Both the position numbers and the translations under genes were made by a program. Of a stretch of 58,811 nucleotides of DNA, positions 8,352 to 17,129 are shown in pieces (position 1 is the stretch's first letter; every line of letters starts with the position of its first letter). The DNA is from Desulfuromonadales bacterium (GTDB taxonomy: Bacteria; Desulfobacterota; Desulfuromonadia; Desulfuromonadales; BM103): assembly GCA_030145195.1 (NCBI GenBank), contig JAQYVY010000021.1, forward strand, positions 1-58,811, read 5' to 3'. The notes below the pieces were generated by a model. That model was not told the DNA's origin. It saw only the letters and a program-made list of their open reading frames with translations, and did no database searches.

Positions 8352-10178
8352 TCAGAAAAGATCGACATTGTCACCCAGCCCGTGATCCTGGTCGGCCAAC
8401 CATTCATTGTCACTAAACGATGTTGTTGCGACGTTGTTACGGGAGACAAAACGTTCGTGCACCCGCCTTTGGCTATCCATGCTGTAGCAAAGCTCAAGTT
8501 CCCGAAAAAGTTTATCCAAGTTGGCATCACCTCCGGCGATTAAATCTTCGTTTGCCCAGCCTGACAGATGATTGAGCCGCTCGAACACAGGAACCAGTTT
8601 GAGATTAAAAGCCTTATTGATATCAATTTTTCTAACGAAATTCGAGACCTCTTCGGAAAGAGCAGCCGACCCGTCTTCAACTGAGACGGCAAAAGCAACC
8701 AACCGATGACAGTTTTCATCAAGACTCGTCATGCGCTTTTCGGCGTCATGTAGAAGAACTCCAAGGTTGTCTGATTTCTCGTGACTTTCACAATCAACAG
8801 CCTGCAGTTTAAGGGCCTTATCGCTGATCACAACACACTCATTTGCAAGCGCTTTGGCATATTCAGTCGACTCCTCAGCCACAATCTGAATATTTCTGGC
8901 AATAATCTCAAGTCCGGCACCTCTCCGAAGGGCATGCGCCGCACTAATTGTAGCATTCATCGCCAGCAACTGGATCTCTTCGCCGATGGAATTGACATCT
9001 TCAACCAATCCGGCAACAACCTGGACTCCACTGCAGACCTCAGTCAGGATATCTCCTGCATCGTAATGGGTCGCGCGCGTCGTTTCCAAACGGCCCGCAA
9101 TTGATTGCAAAACTTCAATCACGGTCACAAAACGATTTTCACTTCCGGCAGTCGTCGCGCGCGACAGAGAACTTGTATCATTTGCCATCAAGACGACACT
9201 TTCTGCCATTTCCTGGAGATTAACCGACAGATTATTGGTTGCACCTTGGAATTCCTGCACAGACAATTCGAGTTGTTCATGCTGTAAACGACAGATACAG
9301 CCCAAAAGTTGCAAAGCCTCACCGTCACACTGAGAATCGAAGTTTAGGAGATATTCACCGAGGTGAGTTTCAAGAGATCCCAGAGTGTTACGCATATGAT
9401 CCAGCCGCTGACGGGTAATGTCCTGAAACTGTAAAGCTGCGATCATTTCGCCAAAATTCTGCGCAACCTCATCAGAGCGACCCTTGAGACGATCCGTCCA
9501 CTGACCGGTCTCGATGCGCGTCTCGGAAAAATGACTCAGGATGCGCCGGGCAGCTTCAACTTCTTGGTGCGCCAGACGGATCAACCGTGACTGCACATCT
9601 CTTTCACTCTCCAAGGATTGTTCGATCAACGGGTCAAGGGACTCAATCCGCTCAAAGATCTCAGTAACTTTTTGCTGGATCTGCAACCCCAGTTCACTGA
9701 GTGATTTAACCAAGACCGCGGCACCAGAACCATTACCCTTCGCTGCCTCTATCCGCGTTGAAACTCGCAACGCCTGCAGCGTCTTGAACACCTTGCGCAA
9801 ACCGGTCATCGGCAACTCCAAGTTCACCAGCATGCCTGAGACATTGATCAAAATATCGCAGATTTCAACCGATTTAGCATTTGTCTCATTCAACCAGAGG
9901 CCACAACGTTCAATCAGCAGTTGCAGGTGGCTGAGGGTATGTTCATTATCCTCACACTGCAACAGCTGCAGAGCCTCACCGACACTTTGAGATATATCGT
10001 GAGCCCGTCCATGAAACCCCTGAATCCGGCTACCCAATTCCAGAAAAACCCCCTCAGTGAGTTGGTCGACGCCGGTCAGGATCTCAACCAATTCATCAAA
10101 ACAACCAGGTTCCCATTCACCCAGGCTTTGACTTTGCAAGGCAAGGATATTGTCGATTTGTCGGGTCTCTTCGATCAT
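8352..10178 (-). CDS. soluble MCP-like protein with a CheZ-type phosphatase motif
   Basis: This 608-residue, mostly helical protein has no membrane segment. Residues about 392-437 (IGEEIQLLAMNATISAAHAL then GLEIIARNIQIVAEES) match the signalling hairpin of chemoreceptors. A second, weaker hairpin-like stretch is at about 137-170 (LRVSTRIEAAKG). Between them is ALQFQDITRQRLDHM with Asp253 and Gln257, the same D-x-x-x-Q spacing as the CheZ catalytic motif FQDLTGQ. No other CheZ, CheC or CheX is encoded here. It may therefore be both a cytosolic receptor and a CheY phosphatase, which is inference from motifs. The ATG at 10178 overlaps the upstream stop as TAATG, so it is coupled to the receiver gene before it. 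Confidence 0.8.
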   Translation of the reverse strand: MIEETRQIDNILALQSQSLGEWEPGCFDELVEILTGVDQLTEGVFLELGSRIQGFHGRAHDISQSVGEALQLLQCEDNEHTLSHLQLLIERCGLWLNETNAKSVEICDILINVSGMLVNLELPMTGLRKVFKTLQALRVSTRIEAAKGNGSGAAVLVKSLSELGLQIQQKVTEIFERIESLDPLIEQSLESERDVQSRLIRLAHQEVEAARRILSHFSETRIETGQWTDRLKGRSDEVAQNFGEMIAALQFQDITRQRLDHMRNTLGSLETHLGEYLLNFDSQCDGEALQLLGCICRLQHEQLELSVQEFQGATNNLSVNLQEMAESVVLMANDTSSLSRATTAGSENRFVTVIEVLQSIAGRLETTRATHYDAGDILTEVCSGVQVVAGLVEDVNSIGEEIQLLAMNATISAAHALRRGAGLEIIARNIQIVAEESTEYAKALANECVVISDKALKLQAVDCESHEKSDNLGVLLHDAEKRMTSLDENCHRLVAFAVSVEDGSAALSEEVSNFVRKIDINKAFNLKLVPVFERLNHLSGWANEDLIAGGDANLDKLFRELELCYSMDSQRRVHERFVSRNNVATTSFSDNEWLADQDHGLGDNVDLF

Positions 10179-10597
10179 TAATAGCAACCTGAAGCGGCTC
10201 TTTTGTCGTTGATGGCCACTGGACCGGGTGCAATGCCCAGCTCCACCTCGACAATAGTTTGAATTTCAGACATACGAAAGGGTTTCCTTAGCCAGGTCAG
10301 CACCCCCAGGGTGCAAGCTTCCCTTCGGGCCTCGATATCATCCAAGCAACTAATAATAACGATTGGTGTATCTTTATAAATATCCATTTTACGCAAACGA
10401 CGCACCAATTCCAAACCATCCATTTTAGGCATCTGCCAGTCGACAACCACCAAGTCGATGGGTTCATTCATCAGCTTTTCGAGAGCATCAAGACCGTTTT
10501 CGGCTTCAATAACATTCATGCTACGAGAGCTCAGGACAAAGCGCAACATCTGGCGCAAGCTGGGTTGATCATCAACAATTAATATCTTTTTGGGCAT
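10178..10597 (-). CDS. single-domain response regulator coupled to the MCP/CheZ-like gene
   Basis: The 139-residue product is a receiver: DDQ at 9-11, Asp53 in LVVVDWQMPKMDG, Ser in VIISCLDD and Lys in WLRKPFRM. A 20-residue tail (ELGIAPGPVAINDKRAASGC) follows. GAGACAG precedes the ATG at 10597; an in-frame extension to 10753 is hydrophobic and lacks receiver sequence. The stop TAA shares its last base with the ATG of the next gene. This tight pairing suggests the receiver is a partner or substrate of the MCP/CheZ-like protein. The 231 bases upstream (10598-10828) hold no gene; they contain a TGGCAC/GTGCCA hairpin without a T run. Confidence 0.88.
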   Translation of the reverse strand: MPKKILIVDDQPSLRQMLRFVLSSRSMNVIEAENGLDALEKLMNEPIDLVVVDWQMPKMDGLELVRRLRKMDIYKDTPIVIISCLDDIEARREACTLGVLTWLRKPFRMSEIQTIVEVELGIAPGPVAINDKRAASGCY

Positions 10598-10828
10598 ATC
10601 TGTCTCAATAATCGGGTTCGTCCAACACACAGAATGAAGAACAAAAGCAATATTTATGCCGATTGACAGAAAGCCAACCTTCGCAAAAAAACTTTTAAAC
10701 AACTCAACAATAACGGGCAACTGGAAGCCACAATAAAGGTCGAAGCAACCCATTAGCTACTAGCTTTAGAATGACTTGAACGAACGAATGGAACCTTTGG
10801 CACAGGAGTGTGCCATCGAGGAACGATT

Positions 10829-12535
10829 TCAGGATGACTCACCCGGGGTTTCAATTCCAAGCTCATCAATTCTGCGGTAGATGGTACGACGACTCACACC
10901 AAGCAGACGCGCCGCGCGGCTTTTGTTCCCGCCCGATTTTTCCAAAGCAGCAACAAGCGTTTCAACCTCATCGTCCGAATTTTCAACGGCGACATCTTGA
11001 CAATTGATCGGATCGTGAAGTTCCGGCGGTAAATGTTTGATACTGATAAGGTCACCCCGACTCAAAACAAAAGCATGCTCAACCGCATGCTGCAACTCGC
11101 GAATATTGCCTGGCCAACCGTAGCCCATCATTTGACCGGCAGCATCATCTTCAAAACCCTTGACATGACGATTAAAGCGCTCATTGAAACGTTTGACGAA
11201 ATGTTCGATTAATAGCGGGATATCAGAGCGGCGCTCACGCAGTGGCGGCATGGTAATCTGAACCACTCGCAAACGGTAATAGAGATCTTCCCGGAACTCC
11301 TTATTTTTCACCTTGGTCAACAAATCCTGGTTGGTCGCAGCGACGATACGAACATCGACCTTGTTTGTCTGGGAGTCTCCGACCTTCTCAAATTCCTTGC
11401 TCTGCAGAACCCGAAGCAGACGAACCTGTAACGCTGGCGTGATATCCCCGATTTCATCAAGAAAAATTGTGCCGCCGTCGGCCTGCTGAAAACGACCGAC
11501 CTTGTCCTTGAATGCGCCGGTAAAAGAGCCCTTAACATGACCAAAAAGTTCACTTTCAAGCAAATTTTCCGGCAAGGCGGCACAGTTGACTTTGACCAGC
11601 GATTTATCACGCCGGTCACTACGATAATGCAACGCCTCGGCAACCAGCTCTTTTCCGGTTCCGCTTTCGCCAGCAATCAACACCGTGGTATCAACTTCAG
11701 CCAGATTCTCAATTAAAGAGAACATGGTCTGAACAGGTTCGCTCTGTCCGATAATATGTTCAAATTTACTGCGTTTTTTCAGACTCTTTTCCAGGTTTTC
11801 CAGTCGGGTTTCGTCACGAGCTGTCAGAACAATCCCTTGAGGATTTCCTGAATCGCCAGGACACGGAGCCGTAGTCACATTTAATATCAGTCGCTGTTGA
11901 GTTTGGTCTGTAATCTCCACTCTGCGAGCCACAATCGGCTGGTTGAGAACCATTGTCTGGTCGGCAATATCCACGAATTTTTGACGAATATTCTGCGGCA
12001 ACTGGTTGAGAGTCATCCCGACAATCTGACATGTAAGCCCGAAAAGGTTCAGGAATGACTGATTCACCTCCAGAATCATTTTATTCTGATCCACCAGAAC
12101 GATGCCATCCTGCACACTCCTGAAAATCGCCTCAAGATGTGTCCGAAGGCGTTCCCGCTGATCAACAACTGTCTTGTGTTTGAGTGCCATAGCGGCAACT
12201 CGCAGCAAGGTCTCCTGACGAATCGGCTTAGGGATATAATCGAAGGCGCCCTGTCGAACCGCCTCAGCAGCGGTATCAACCTCAGGGACACCAGTGATCA
12301 TCACAACCGGGCAGTTGACACCTCGCTTGTGAACCAAGGCGAGAAGTTCCAGACCGCAGTGGTGACCCAAATGAATATCCAGAAAAACCAAGTCGAACAG
12401 GCTTTGATCAAGCAGATCGCCAGCCGCCGCAAAAGATTCCGCCGTGGTCACTTGATAACCGGCATCCAGCAAAAACGCTTCGAGAGTAAAGCGTAAACTC
12501 TCCTCGTCATCGACAACCAGAATATGGGCTGACAT
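10829..12535 (-). CDS. NtrC-type sigma-54 activator (receiver-PAS-AAA+-Fis)
   Basis: The 568-residue protein activates RNA polymerase carrying sigma-54. Its receiver (1-120) has Asp53 in LVFLDIHLG. A PAS domain spans about 130-250 and the AAA+ domain about 258-500, with Walker A GESGTGKE at 289-296 and Walker B GGTIFLDEIGD near 354. The sigma-contact loop is GSFTGA at 336-341 instead of GAFTGA. A Fis-type helix-turn-helix (GGNKSRAARLLGVSRRTIYRR) is at the C-terminus. AGGAG precedes the ATG. It is 27 bases downstream of a shorter paralog that has only the receiver and PAS parts. Its presence in the operon means the pathway can control transcription. Confidence 0.94.
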   Translation of the reverse strand: MSAHILVVDDEESLRFTLEAFLLDAGYQVTTAESFAAAGDLLDQSLFDLVFLDIHLGHHCGLELLALVHKRGVNCPVVMITGVPEVDTAAEAVRQGAFDYIPKPIRQETLLRVAAMALKHKTVVDQRERLRTHLEAIFRSVQDGIVLVDQNKMILEVNQSFLNLFGLTCQIVGMTLNQLPQNIRQKFVDIADQTMVLNQPIVARRVEITDQTQQRLILNVTTAPCPGDSGNPQGIVLTARDETRLENLEKSLKKRSKFEHIIGQSEPVQTMFSLIENLAEVDTTVLIAGESGTGKELVAEALHYRSDRRDKSLVKVNCAALPENLLESELFGHVKGSFTGAFKDKVGRFQQADGGTIFLDEIGDITPALQVRLLRVLQSKEFEKVGDSQTNKVDVRIVAATNQDLLTKVKNKEFREDLYYRLRVVQITMPPLRERRSDIPLLIEHFVKRFNERFNRHVKGFEDDAAGQMMGYGWPGNIRELQHAVEHAFVLSRGDLISIKHLPPELHDPINCQDVAVENSDDEVETLVAALEKSGGNKSRAARLLGVSRRTIYRRIDELGIETPGESS

Positions 12536-12562
12536 AAAACTCCTTTAGGGCGGGAGGTGCAA

Positions 12563-13306
12563 TCAAGCTTGGCGAGTCGTCTGCGTTTCGTCTCTTATGA
12601 CCAGGACCGTACCGAATTCTCGGCCCGCATGGCCCGACAGTGGTGCCATGGTTAATCCGACAGTCAAGGGTTGGCCGTCTTTACCAATTATTTCCTGACG
12701 AAAGATTTCTCCTTCGCAACGATATTCAACAACATCCTGCAACATTTTAAGTGGTGGGCAGGATTCACCGAGAGCTTCTGCAGTTTGCCCCAACTGTTCG
12801 CGACGACAACCAAGCAAGTTGACCGCGGCAGGGTTAATTTCAACCAGCTTCATCTCATCATCAAAGATTAGCAACCCTTCGCGAATACTCTGGAAAACCG
12901 CAGACATGCGCAACCGATAGGTTTCCTGCCGGTCGAGCAATATTTTGTGTTCAACCGCCATTTTAGCCTGATGCAGCAATTCGTCCTGATGCACCGGTTT
13001 GGTAATATAATCAAAAGCACCAAGTCTGACTGTTTCCGCCGCAGTCTTGATCTCAGGAGCACCCGTCACCATGATAACCGGGATGTTCGGATTGACTTCA
13101 CGGCTCACCTGCAAAACGTTCATGCCGCTCTCTCTGCCCAGCAGGATATCAAGAAAGATCACATCAAAGGTTTTCTGTTCTATCATTTCCAGCGCCTCAG
13201 ATTGAGACGCTGCAGTCTCGACCTGGTATCCAGCATCACTCAGAAAAGCACTAAAAGTAAAACGAATGCTCTCTTCATCATCGACAACCAGAATCTTGTC
13301 ATTCAT
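12563..13306 (-). CDS. receiver-PAS protein, paralog of the adjacent NtrC-type activator
   Basis: This 247-residue protein begins MNDKILVVDDEESIRFTFSA, very like the next gene's MSAHILVVDDEESLRFTLEA. Asp53 is the phospho-acceptor (VIFLDILLG) and a KPVHQDEL segment holds the conserved Lys. Residues about 130-240 form a PAS domain (FQSIREGLLIFDDEMKLVEI). It stops where the neighbour's AAA+ domain would start, so the pair looks like a tandem duplication in which one copy lacks the output. It could be a PAS sensor adaptor, or compete with the full-length regulator for a kinase. GGAG precedes the ATG. Confidence 0.88.
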   Translation of the reverse strand: MNDKILVVDDEESIRFTFSAFLSDAGYQVETAASQSEALEMIEQKTFDVIFLDILLGRESGMNVLQVSREVNPNIPVIMVTGAPEIKTAAETVRLGAFDYITKPVHQDELLHQAKMAVEHKILLDRQETYRLRMSAVFQSIREGLLIFDDEMKLVEINPAAVNLLGCRREQLGQTAEALGESCPPLKMLQDVVEYRCEGEIFRQEIIGKDGQPLTVGLTMAPLSGHAGREFGTVLVIRDETQTTRQA

Positions 13307-13452
13307 CTGTTCACTCCTTATTACATAAATGGTATGACCGTGACTTAAAAAAATCTAGATAATTAATCTCATTTGAAGCACTGGTCCAAAGCACGGCGTG
13401 CATTACTCAGGGGATTCTGCAACAACTATCGTATCACTTTAAAGTTACCATC

Positions 13453-13849
13453 CTAGATTGTCGTCAGAAAGAGTTTTCTTTCGACATCTCCATACTGATT
13501 AAAAATAAATTCCGACTGCAACCCTTCAAAAGAGCCGAAATTCAGCAATGTCTCCTTGAGTTCAGATCGGGCGGGATTCTTCTGCAACGACACAAACAGA
13601 CAGGAAGCCGAATCGTAAGCAAGTGCTGAAGCAAAAGAGGGGCTGTAACCGAAACGCTCCGTGAATTTTCCCGCGAAAGGGTGAATCGACAGTTTATAGC
13701 CAAGGTCTCCCAGAAATCTTTGATAGCAGAGCAAAACATTTTCCTGGCCCGACAAAACGCGACAGGGGTCTGTCAAATCATCCCTGCTCCGACGGCAAAT
13801 GCGGCCCACATAGTCCGACAAGTGTCTGGGCAACCCCCATGCTTTTCTA
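13453..13849 (-). pseudogene. decayed C-terminal fragment of a periplasmic binding protein (Peripla_BP_6 type)
   Basis: The open stretch from about 13833 to 13453 has no ATG or ribosome site. Its last 80 residues (GKFTERFGYSPSFASALAYD ... LLNFGSFEGLQSEFIFNQYG then DVERKLFLTTI) match the C-terminal end of branched-chain amino-acid-type ABC binding proteins. Such proteins are about 370 residues with a signal peptide, so most of the gene is missing. The upstream part of the frame (Arg/Cys rich) does not look like the family. It lies between cheR and the receiver-PAS gene. It may be the remains of a former ligand-binding component of this pathway. Confidence 0.55.
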
Positions 13850-14728
13850 CTATAGACGTCGATAAACCGAGGGCGCCATCTGCTCCAGAGGAAGATTCAG
13901 ACCGAGCAACGTCTCGGAGTGGCCGAGGAAAATAAAGCGGCCCGAAATCAAGTTATTAACCAGCTTGGTCAGCAACCTTTCCTGGGTCGGTCGATCAAAG
14001 TAAATAATCACATTACGGCAGAAAATGATGTCAAAAGGTTCACGAAAACCAAAATCATCATCCATAAAATTGAGCCGTTTAAAACGAATCTGAGCTCTTA
14101 ACTGGGGAACAACCCTGACCATGCGCTGAGTCGAATCCTTAGACTTGAGCAGATATTTTTTTTTCATTTCGTCGGGTACGGGAGCCGCCTTGTCGGCGGG
14201 ATAAACCCCCTGCACCGCCTTATTGAGGACGTCGGTACAGATATCGGTCCCCAAGATTTCGAAATCAAAACCAGGACAAGTCCTCCCGTATTCATTAAGC
14301 ACCATAGCCAAGGTGTAAGGTTCCTTACCGGTGGAACAACCAGCACTCCATATTTTCATGGGGGCGTCGATACCAACGCCAAAGTTATTGATCAGGGAAG
14401 GAAGCGCCGTTTTTACCAAAAAATCGAAGTGTGCCGGTTCCCGGAAAAAATCGGTCTTGTTGGTGGTGACAACATCGATGAGCTTAACCAGTTCTTCTGG
14501 AGATTCCCCATGGCTAAAAACAAGGTCTGCATACTGTTCAAAAGTGTTCAGGTTGAGGGCGCGCAGGCGTTTGCGCAGGCGGGCTTCTAGCATGCTTCGT
14601 TTATGCGGTGGCAATTTAATGCCGCACTGGTCGTAAACCAAGAGACTGAAACGAGCAAAATCCTTTTCGGTCAACTTAGCTTCGAACCGGCTTAATCTTG
14701 GGGCACCGCCCGTACTGTTATCTGTCAT
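13850..14728 (-). CDS. cheR: CheR chemoreceptor methyltransferase
   Basis: CheR methylates receptor glutamates with S-adenosylmethionine. The 292-residue protein has the N-terminal helical domain (DFARFSLLVYDQCGIKLPPH) and the linker motif TTNKTDFFREPAHF. The SAM site is WSAGCSTGKEPYTLAM, with later LGTDI and FDIIFCRNVIIYFD. There is no beta-subdomain insertion beyond the usual and no TPR extension. It follows cheY by 110 bases in the long operon. Its substrate receptors are not encoded here, except possibly the soluble MCP-like protein. Confidence 0.96.
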   Translation of the reverse strand: MTDNSTGGAPRLSRFEAKLTEKDFARFSLLVYDQCGIKLPPHKRSMLEARLRKRLRALNLNTFEQYADLVFSHGESPEELVKLIDVVTTNKTDFFREPAHFDFLVKTALPSLINNFGVGIDAPMKIWSAGCSTGKEPYTLAMVLNEYGRTCPGFDFEILGTDICTDVLNKAVQGVYPADKAAPVPDEMKKKYLLKSKDSTQRMVRVVPQLRAQIRFKRLNFMDDDFGFREPFDIIFCRNVIIYFDRPTQERLLTKLVNNLISGRFIFLGHSETLLGLNLPLEQMAPSVYRRL

Positions 14729-14838
14729 AGAGAATGCTCATCAAGGGGACTTTGACTCGTCGCGAGTCTGCCAAACTATGTAGATCGCGACTGCAGAACA
14801 ACTGTTCAAGTACAACTTCTTTCTCACGTTGAAAAGTA

Positions 14839-15204
14839 TTAGCCGAGTATCATCTTGACGACTTTCAACAACTGCTCAGGCTTAAAGGGTTTAACAACCC
14901 AACCAGAGGCTCCGGCAGCCTTGCCAGCCTTCTTCTTATCTTCTGAAGATTCGGTGGTCAGCATAACGATTGGCGTGAAACGGCAGTCGGCATTTTGACG
15001 AATCTTCTCAATAAGTTCGAGCCCGTCCATTCCAGGCATATTAAGGTCGGTAATCATCATGTCAATCTGTTGGTTGGGCAATTTCTTCAGTGCCTCCATT
15101 CCATCAACCGCCTCGATGACCGTGTACCCGGCGTTTACAAGAGTCAGCTCCAGCACTTGACGGACGGTTTCCGAATCATCAACGATCATGACACATTTAG
15201 TCAT
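14839..15204 (-). CDS. cheY: CheY response regulator, first gene of the long chemosensory operon
   Basis: The 121-residue receiver has DDS at 9-11, Asp53 in MMITDLNMPGMDG, Thr in VMLTTES and Lys in GWVVKPFKPEQL. It is a close paralog of the CheY at 7553-7921, especially over the last 40 residues. AGAGGG precedes the ATG. It is the first gene of the roughly 10.5-kb operon. Upstream, 15205-15377 has no gene; TTGACC and TACAAT with a short 15-base spacer lie near 15340-15370 and are only a weak promoter candidate. Confidence 0.93.
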   Translation of the reverse strand: MTKCVMIVDDSETVRQVLELTLVNAGYTVIEAVDGMEALKKLPNQQIDMMITDLNMPGMDGLELIEKIRQNADCRFTPIVMLTTESSEDKKKAGKAAGASGWVVKPFKPEQLLKVVKMILG

Positions 15205-15377
15205 AACACCCTCTTGAATTCATTCATTATTTTAGCTGTTACAGGACTACTAAGGACCCTGCACAATATGCACACATTGGCCCAATTCAGCAAGTCATAA
15301 TAATTAACATGACAGCGCTCAGTGATCACTCCAACGCACTATTGTAAGAGTAAAGAACCTCGGTCAAACGAGCCCTA

Positions 15378-16835
15378 CTACTGAACAATTTTAATCATCT
15401 CTCCTGCAGACAAAGTGTCGCCAAGGCGGCGACCGTTAAGCCAGGCGACTTCGGACCAAAACGACGGATCAACCTTAAAGGACTGTAAGACTCTTTCCAT
15501 ACTTGCCGTTTTCGAAACAGTCTTGACCAAAACTCTCTGCGGTTGACGATTCAGCATGGCCTGATCACTGATCAGGCTAAACCCTTGGGCGGGCTGTTGC
15601 ATCAACTCGGACATTTCATCGAAATCAGCCTCATCCGTTAAACCATGAAAAGCGAAAACATGACGTCCCTTTTGAAATAACTTTGAGACCACAACCGCAC
15701 GCTGTTCTGCATTAGCCAGAGACGAAACCATAAAACGGGTCGGCATACCAGAAGTCATAAAGGTCCGATTCTGCTGAACCACAGCGCCAGTAGCTTTCAA
15801 AAAACTGGCAACGACTTCATCAATACTGCTATCAGAACGGATGGCGAAGAGAGCAACCGCCCGCTGTTGCGGATGGGCCAACTGAATATTATTACCCTCC
15901 CGTTCCAGCGACCAACCGAGGGGCACGGGTAGCTGCACCTGGTACTTTGGCAAATAATACCAATTGCCTTCTTGAAAGCCCTCACGCGGGTCTTCACCAT
16001 AGACCAGACCATCTATCTGACGCAAAAAGTCCTTGCGGCTCACCCTGAACTGCGTGCCCGGGAATTTCGCCTGCCAGTTTTGAGCCGCACGACGAACATC
16101 GGCCTCACGATTGACCGGGTTTGGATGCGTCGAGAAAAAATCCGGCAGTCGAGCGCCCTTGCTTCCTTCAGCAACAGACTGCCGCTGCAGAGTAATAAAA
16201 AAATCGGCCATACGCCCGGCATCGTATCCGGCGCGGGTCGCATATTCGACACCAAGAGCATCCGCCTCCCGCTCATCATCGCGACTGAATTTGAGGAAGA
16301 GTAGACCGGCACCAGCCTCCATGATGGGGTTGAGAGCTTCACCATAATCCCCCATCAAGCTTTGGCCAAGGCCAAGACCAATATTGGCAAGCATCTTTTT
16401 GCTGTACTGCTGAGCCGAATGTCTGGCTGTGACATGACCGATCTCGTGCCCCAGTACCCCGGCAAGTTCCGCCTCGTCATTCACCGCCGCCATCAACCCA
16501 CGCGTCACATAGATATATCCGCCCGGAGCGGCAAAAGCGTTGACCACCGGGGAATCCATGACTTTAAACTGCCAATTGAGGTTGGGCCGGTGAGAGTTGC
16601 GCCCCATGCTCAGGCCTAAAGACTTCATATAATTATGCAACCCGGCATTTTCATAGAGCCCGTACTGCTCTATGACGGATTGGTCCGTAGCCTGCCCCAA
16701 CTGAGACTCCTCCTGCTCGCTGAGCAGCATCAGTTGGTGCTCTCCAGTCACGGGATTAATCGCGCACCCAGCCAAGCCCATGGCTACGACAACTGCCAGA
16801 GCAACCCCCCTCAGGCAATACCACAATTTATTCAT
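15378..16835 (-). CDS. M48-family metallopeptidase lipoprotein (BepA/LoiP type)
   Basis: This is a zinc metallopeptidase likely acting in the periplasm on outer-membrane proteins. The ATG at 16835 follows GAGGAG and gives a lipoprotein signal ending LAGC, with Cys24 followed by Ala, which would favour outer-membrane sorting by the E. coli rule. The catalytic motif HEIGH is at residues 130-134, with the third ligand region DDEREAD downstream. The N-terminal half is the M48 domain. The C-terminal half resembles the extra domain seen in longer bacterial M48 proteins and ends in a LysM-like stretch (LNGRRLGDTLSAGEMIKIVQ). It is 485 residues and stands alone, head to head with the next plus-strand gene. 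Confidence 0.9.
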   Translation of the reverse strand: MNKLWYCLRGVALAVVVAMGLAGCAINPVTGEHQLMLLSEQEESQLGQATDQSVIEQYGLYENAGLHNYMKSLGLSMGRNSHRPNLNWQFKVMDSPVVNAFAAPGGYIYVTRGLMAAVNDEAELAGVLGHEIGHVTARHSAQQYSKKMLANIGLGLGQSLMGDYGEALNPIMEAGAGLLFLKFSRDDEREADALGVEYATRAGYDAGRMADFFITLQRQSVAEGSKGARLPDFFSTHPNPVNREADVRRAAQNWQAKFPGTQFRVSRKDFLRQIDGLVYGEDPREGFQEGNWYYLPKYQVQLPVPLGWSLEREGNNIQLAHPQQRAVALFAIRSDSSIDEVVASFLKATGAVVQQNRTFMTSGMPTRFMVSSLANAEQRAVVVSKLFQKGRHVFAFHGLTDEADFDEMSELMQQPAQGFSLISDQAMLNRQPQRVLVKTVSKTASMERVLQSFKVDPSFWSEVAWLNGRRLGDTLSAGEMIKIVQ

Positions 16836-17129
16836 CGATGACTCCTCACAATTTATCTCCATTCAGAAGCTTTTTATAATCTCAATTCGGCAATTCCGCA
16901 TAAACGCGACACTTAAAAGAGTTGTTGTCTTTACCACTGCGGCAAGGAACAATGACAGTCTGACAAAATTTTGCGCCATTAGCAAACGACTCTTAATAAA
17001 TCAAGCCTTTCCAAAGTGAAAAAGCAAAGAGGAATTTGGCAGCTCAACCTTTTCATGAAACAAACACTATGGTAGTCTGTGAGGATGCAATGTTATTAAA
17101 TATCATACTCTGAAGGGGATTCTAAAATC

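Noticed and set aside
10796-10817. TGGCAC-aggagt-GTGCCA as a sigma-54 promoter for the receiver/MCP genes
   Set aside because: It is a palindrome, the GG and GC elements are 11 bases apart instead of 10, and the -12 bases do not fit. It is more likely a simple hairpin.
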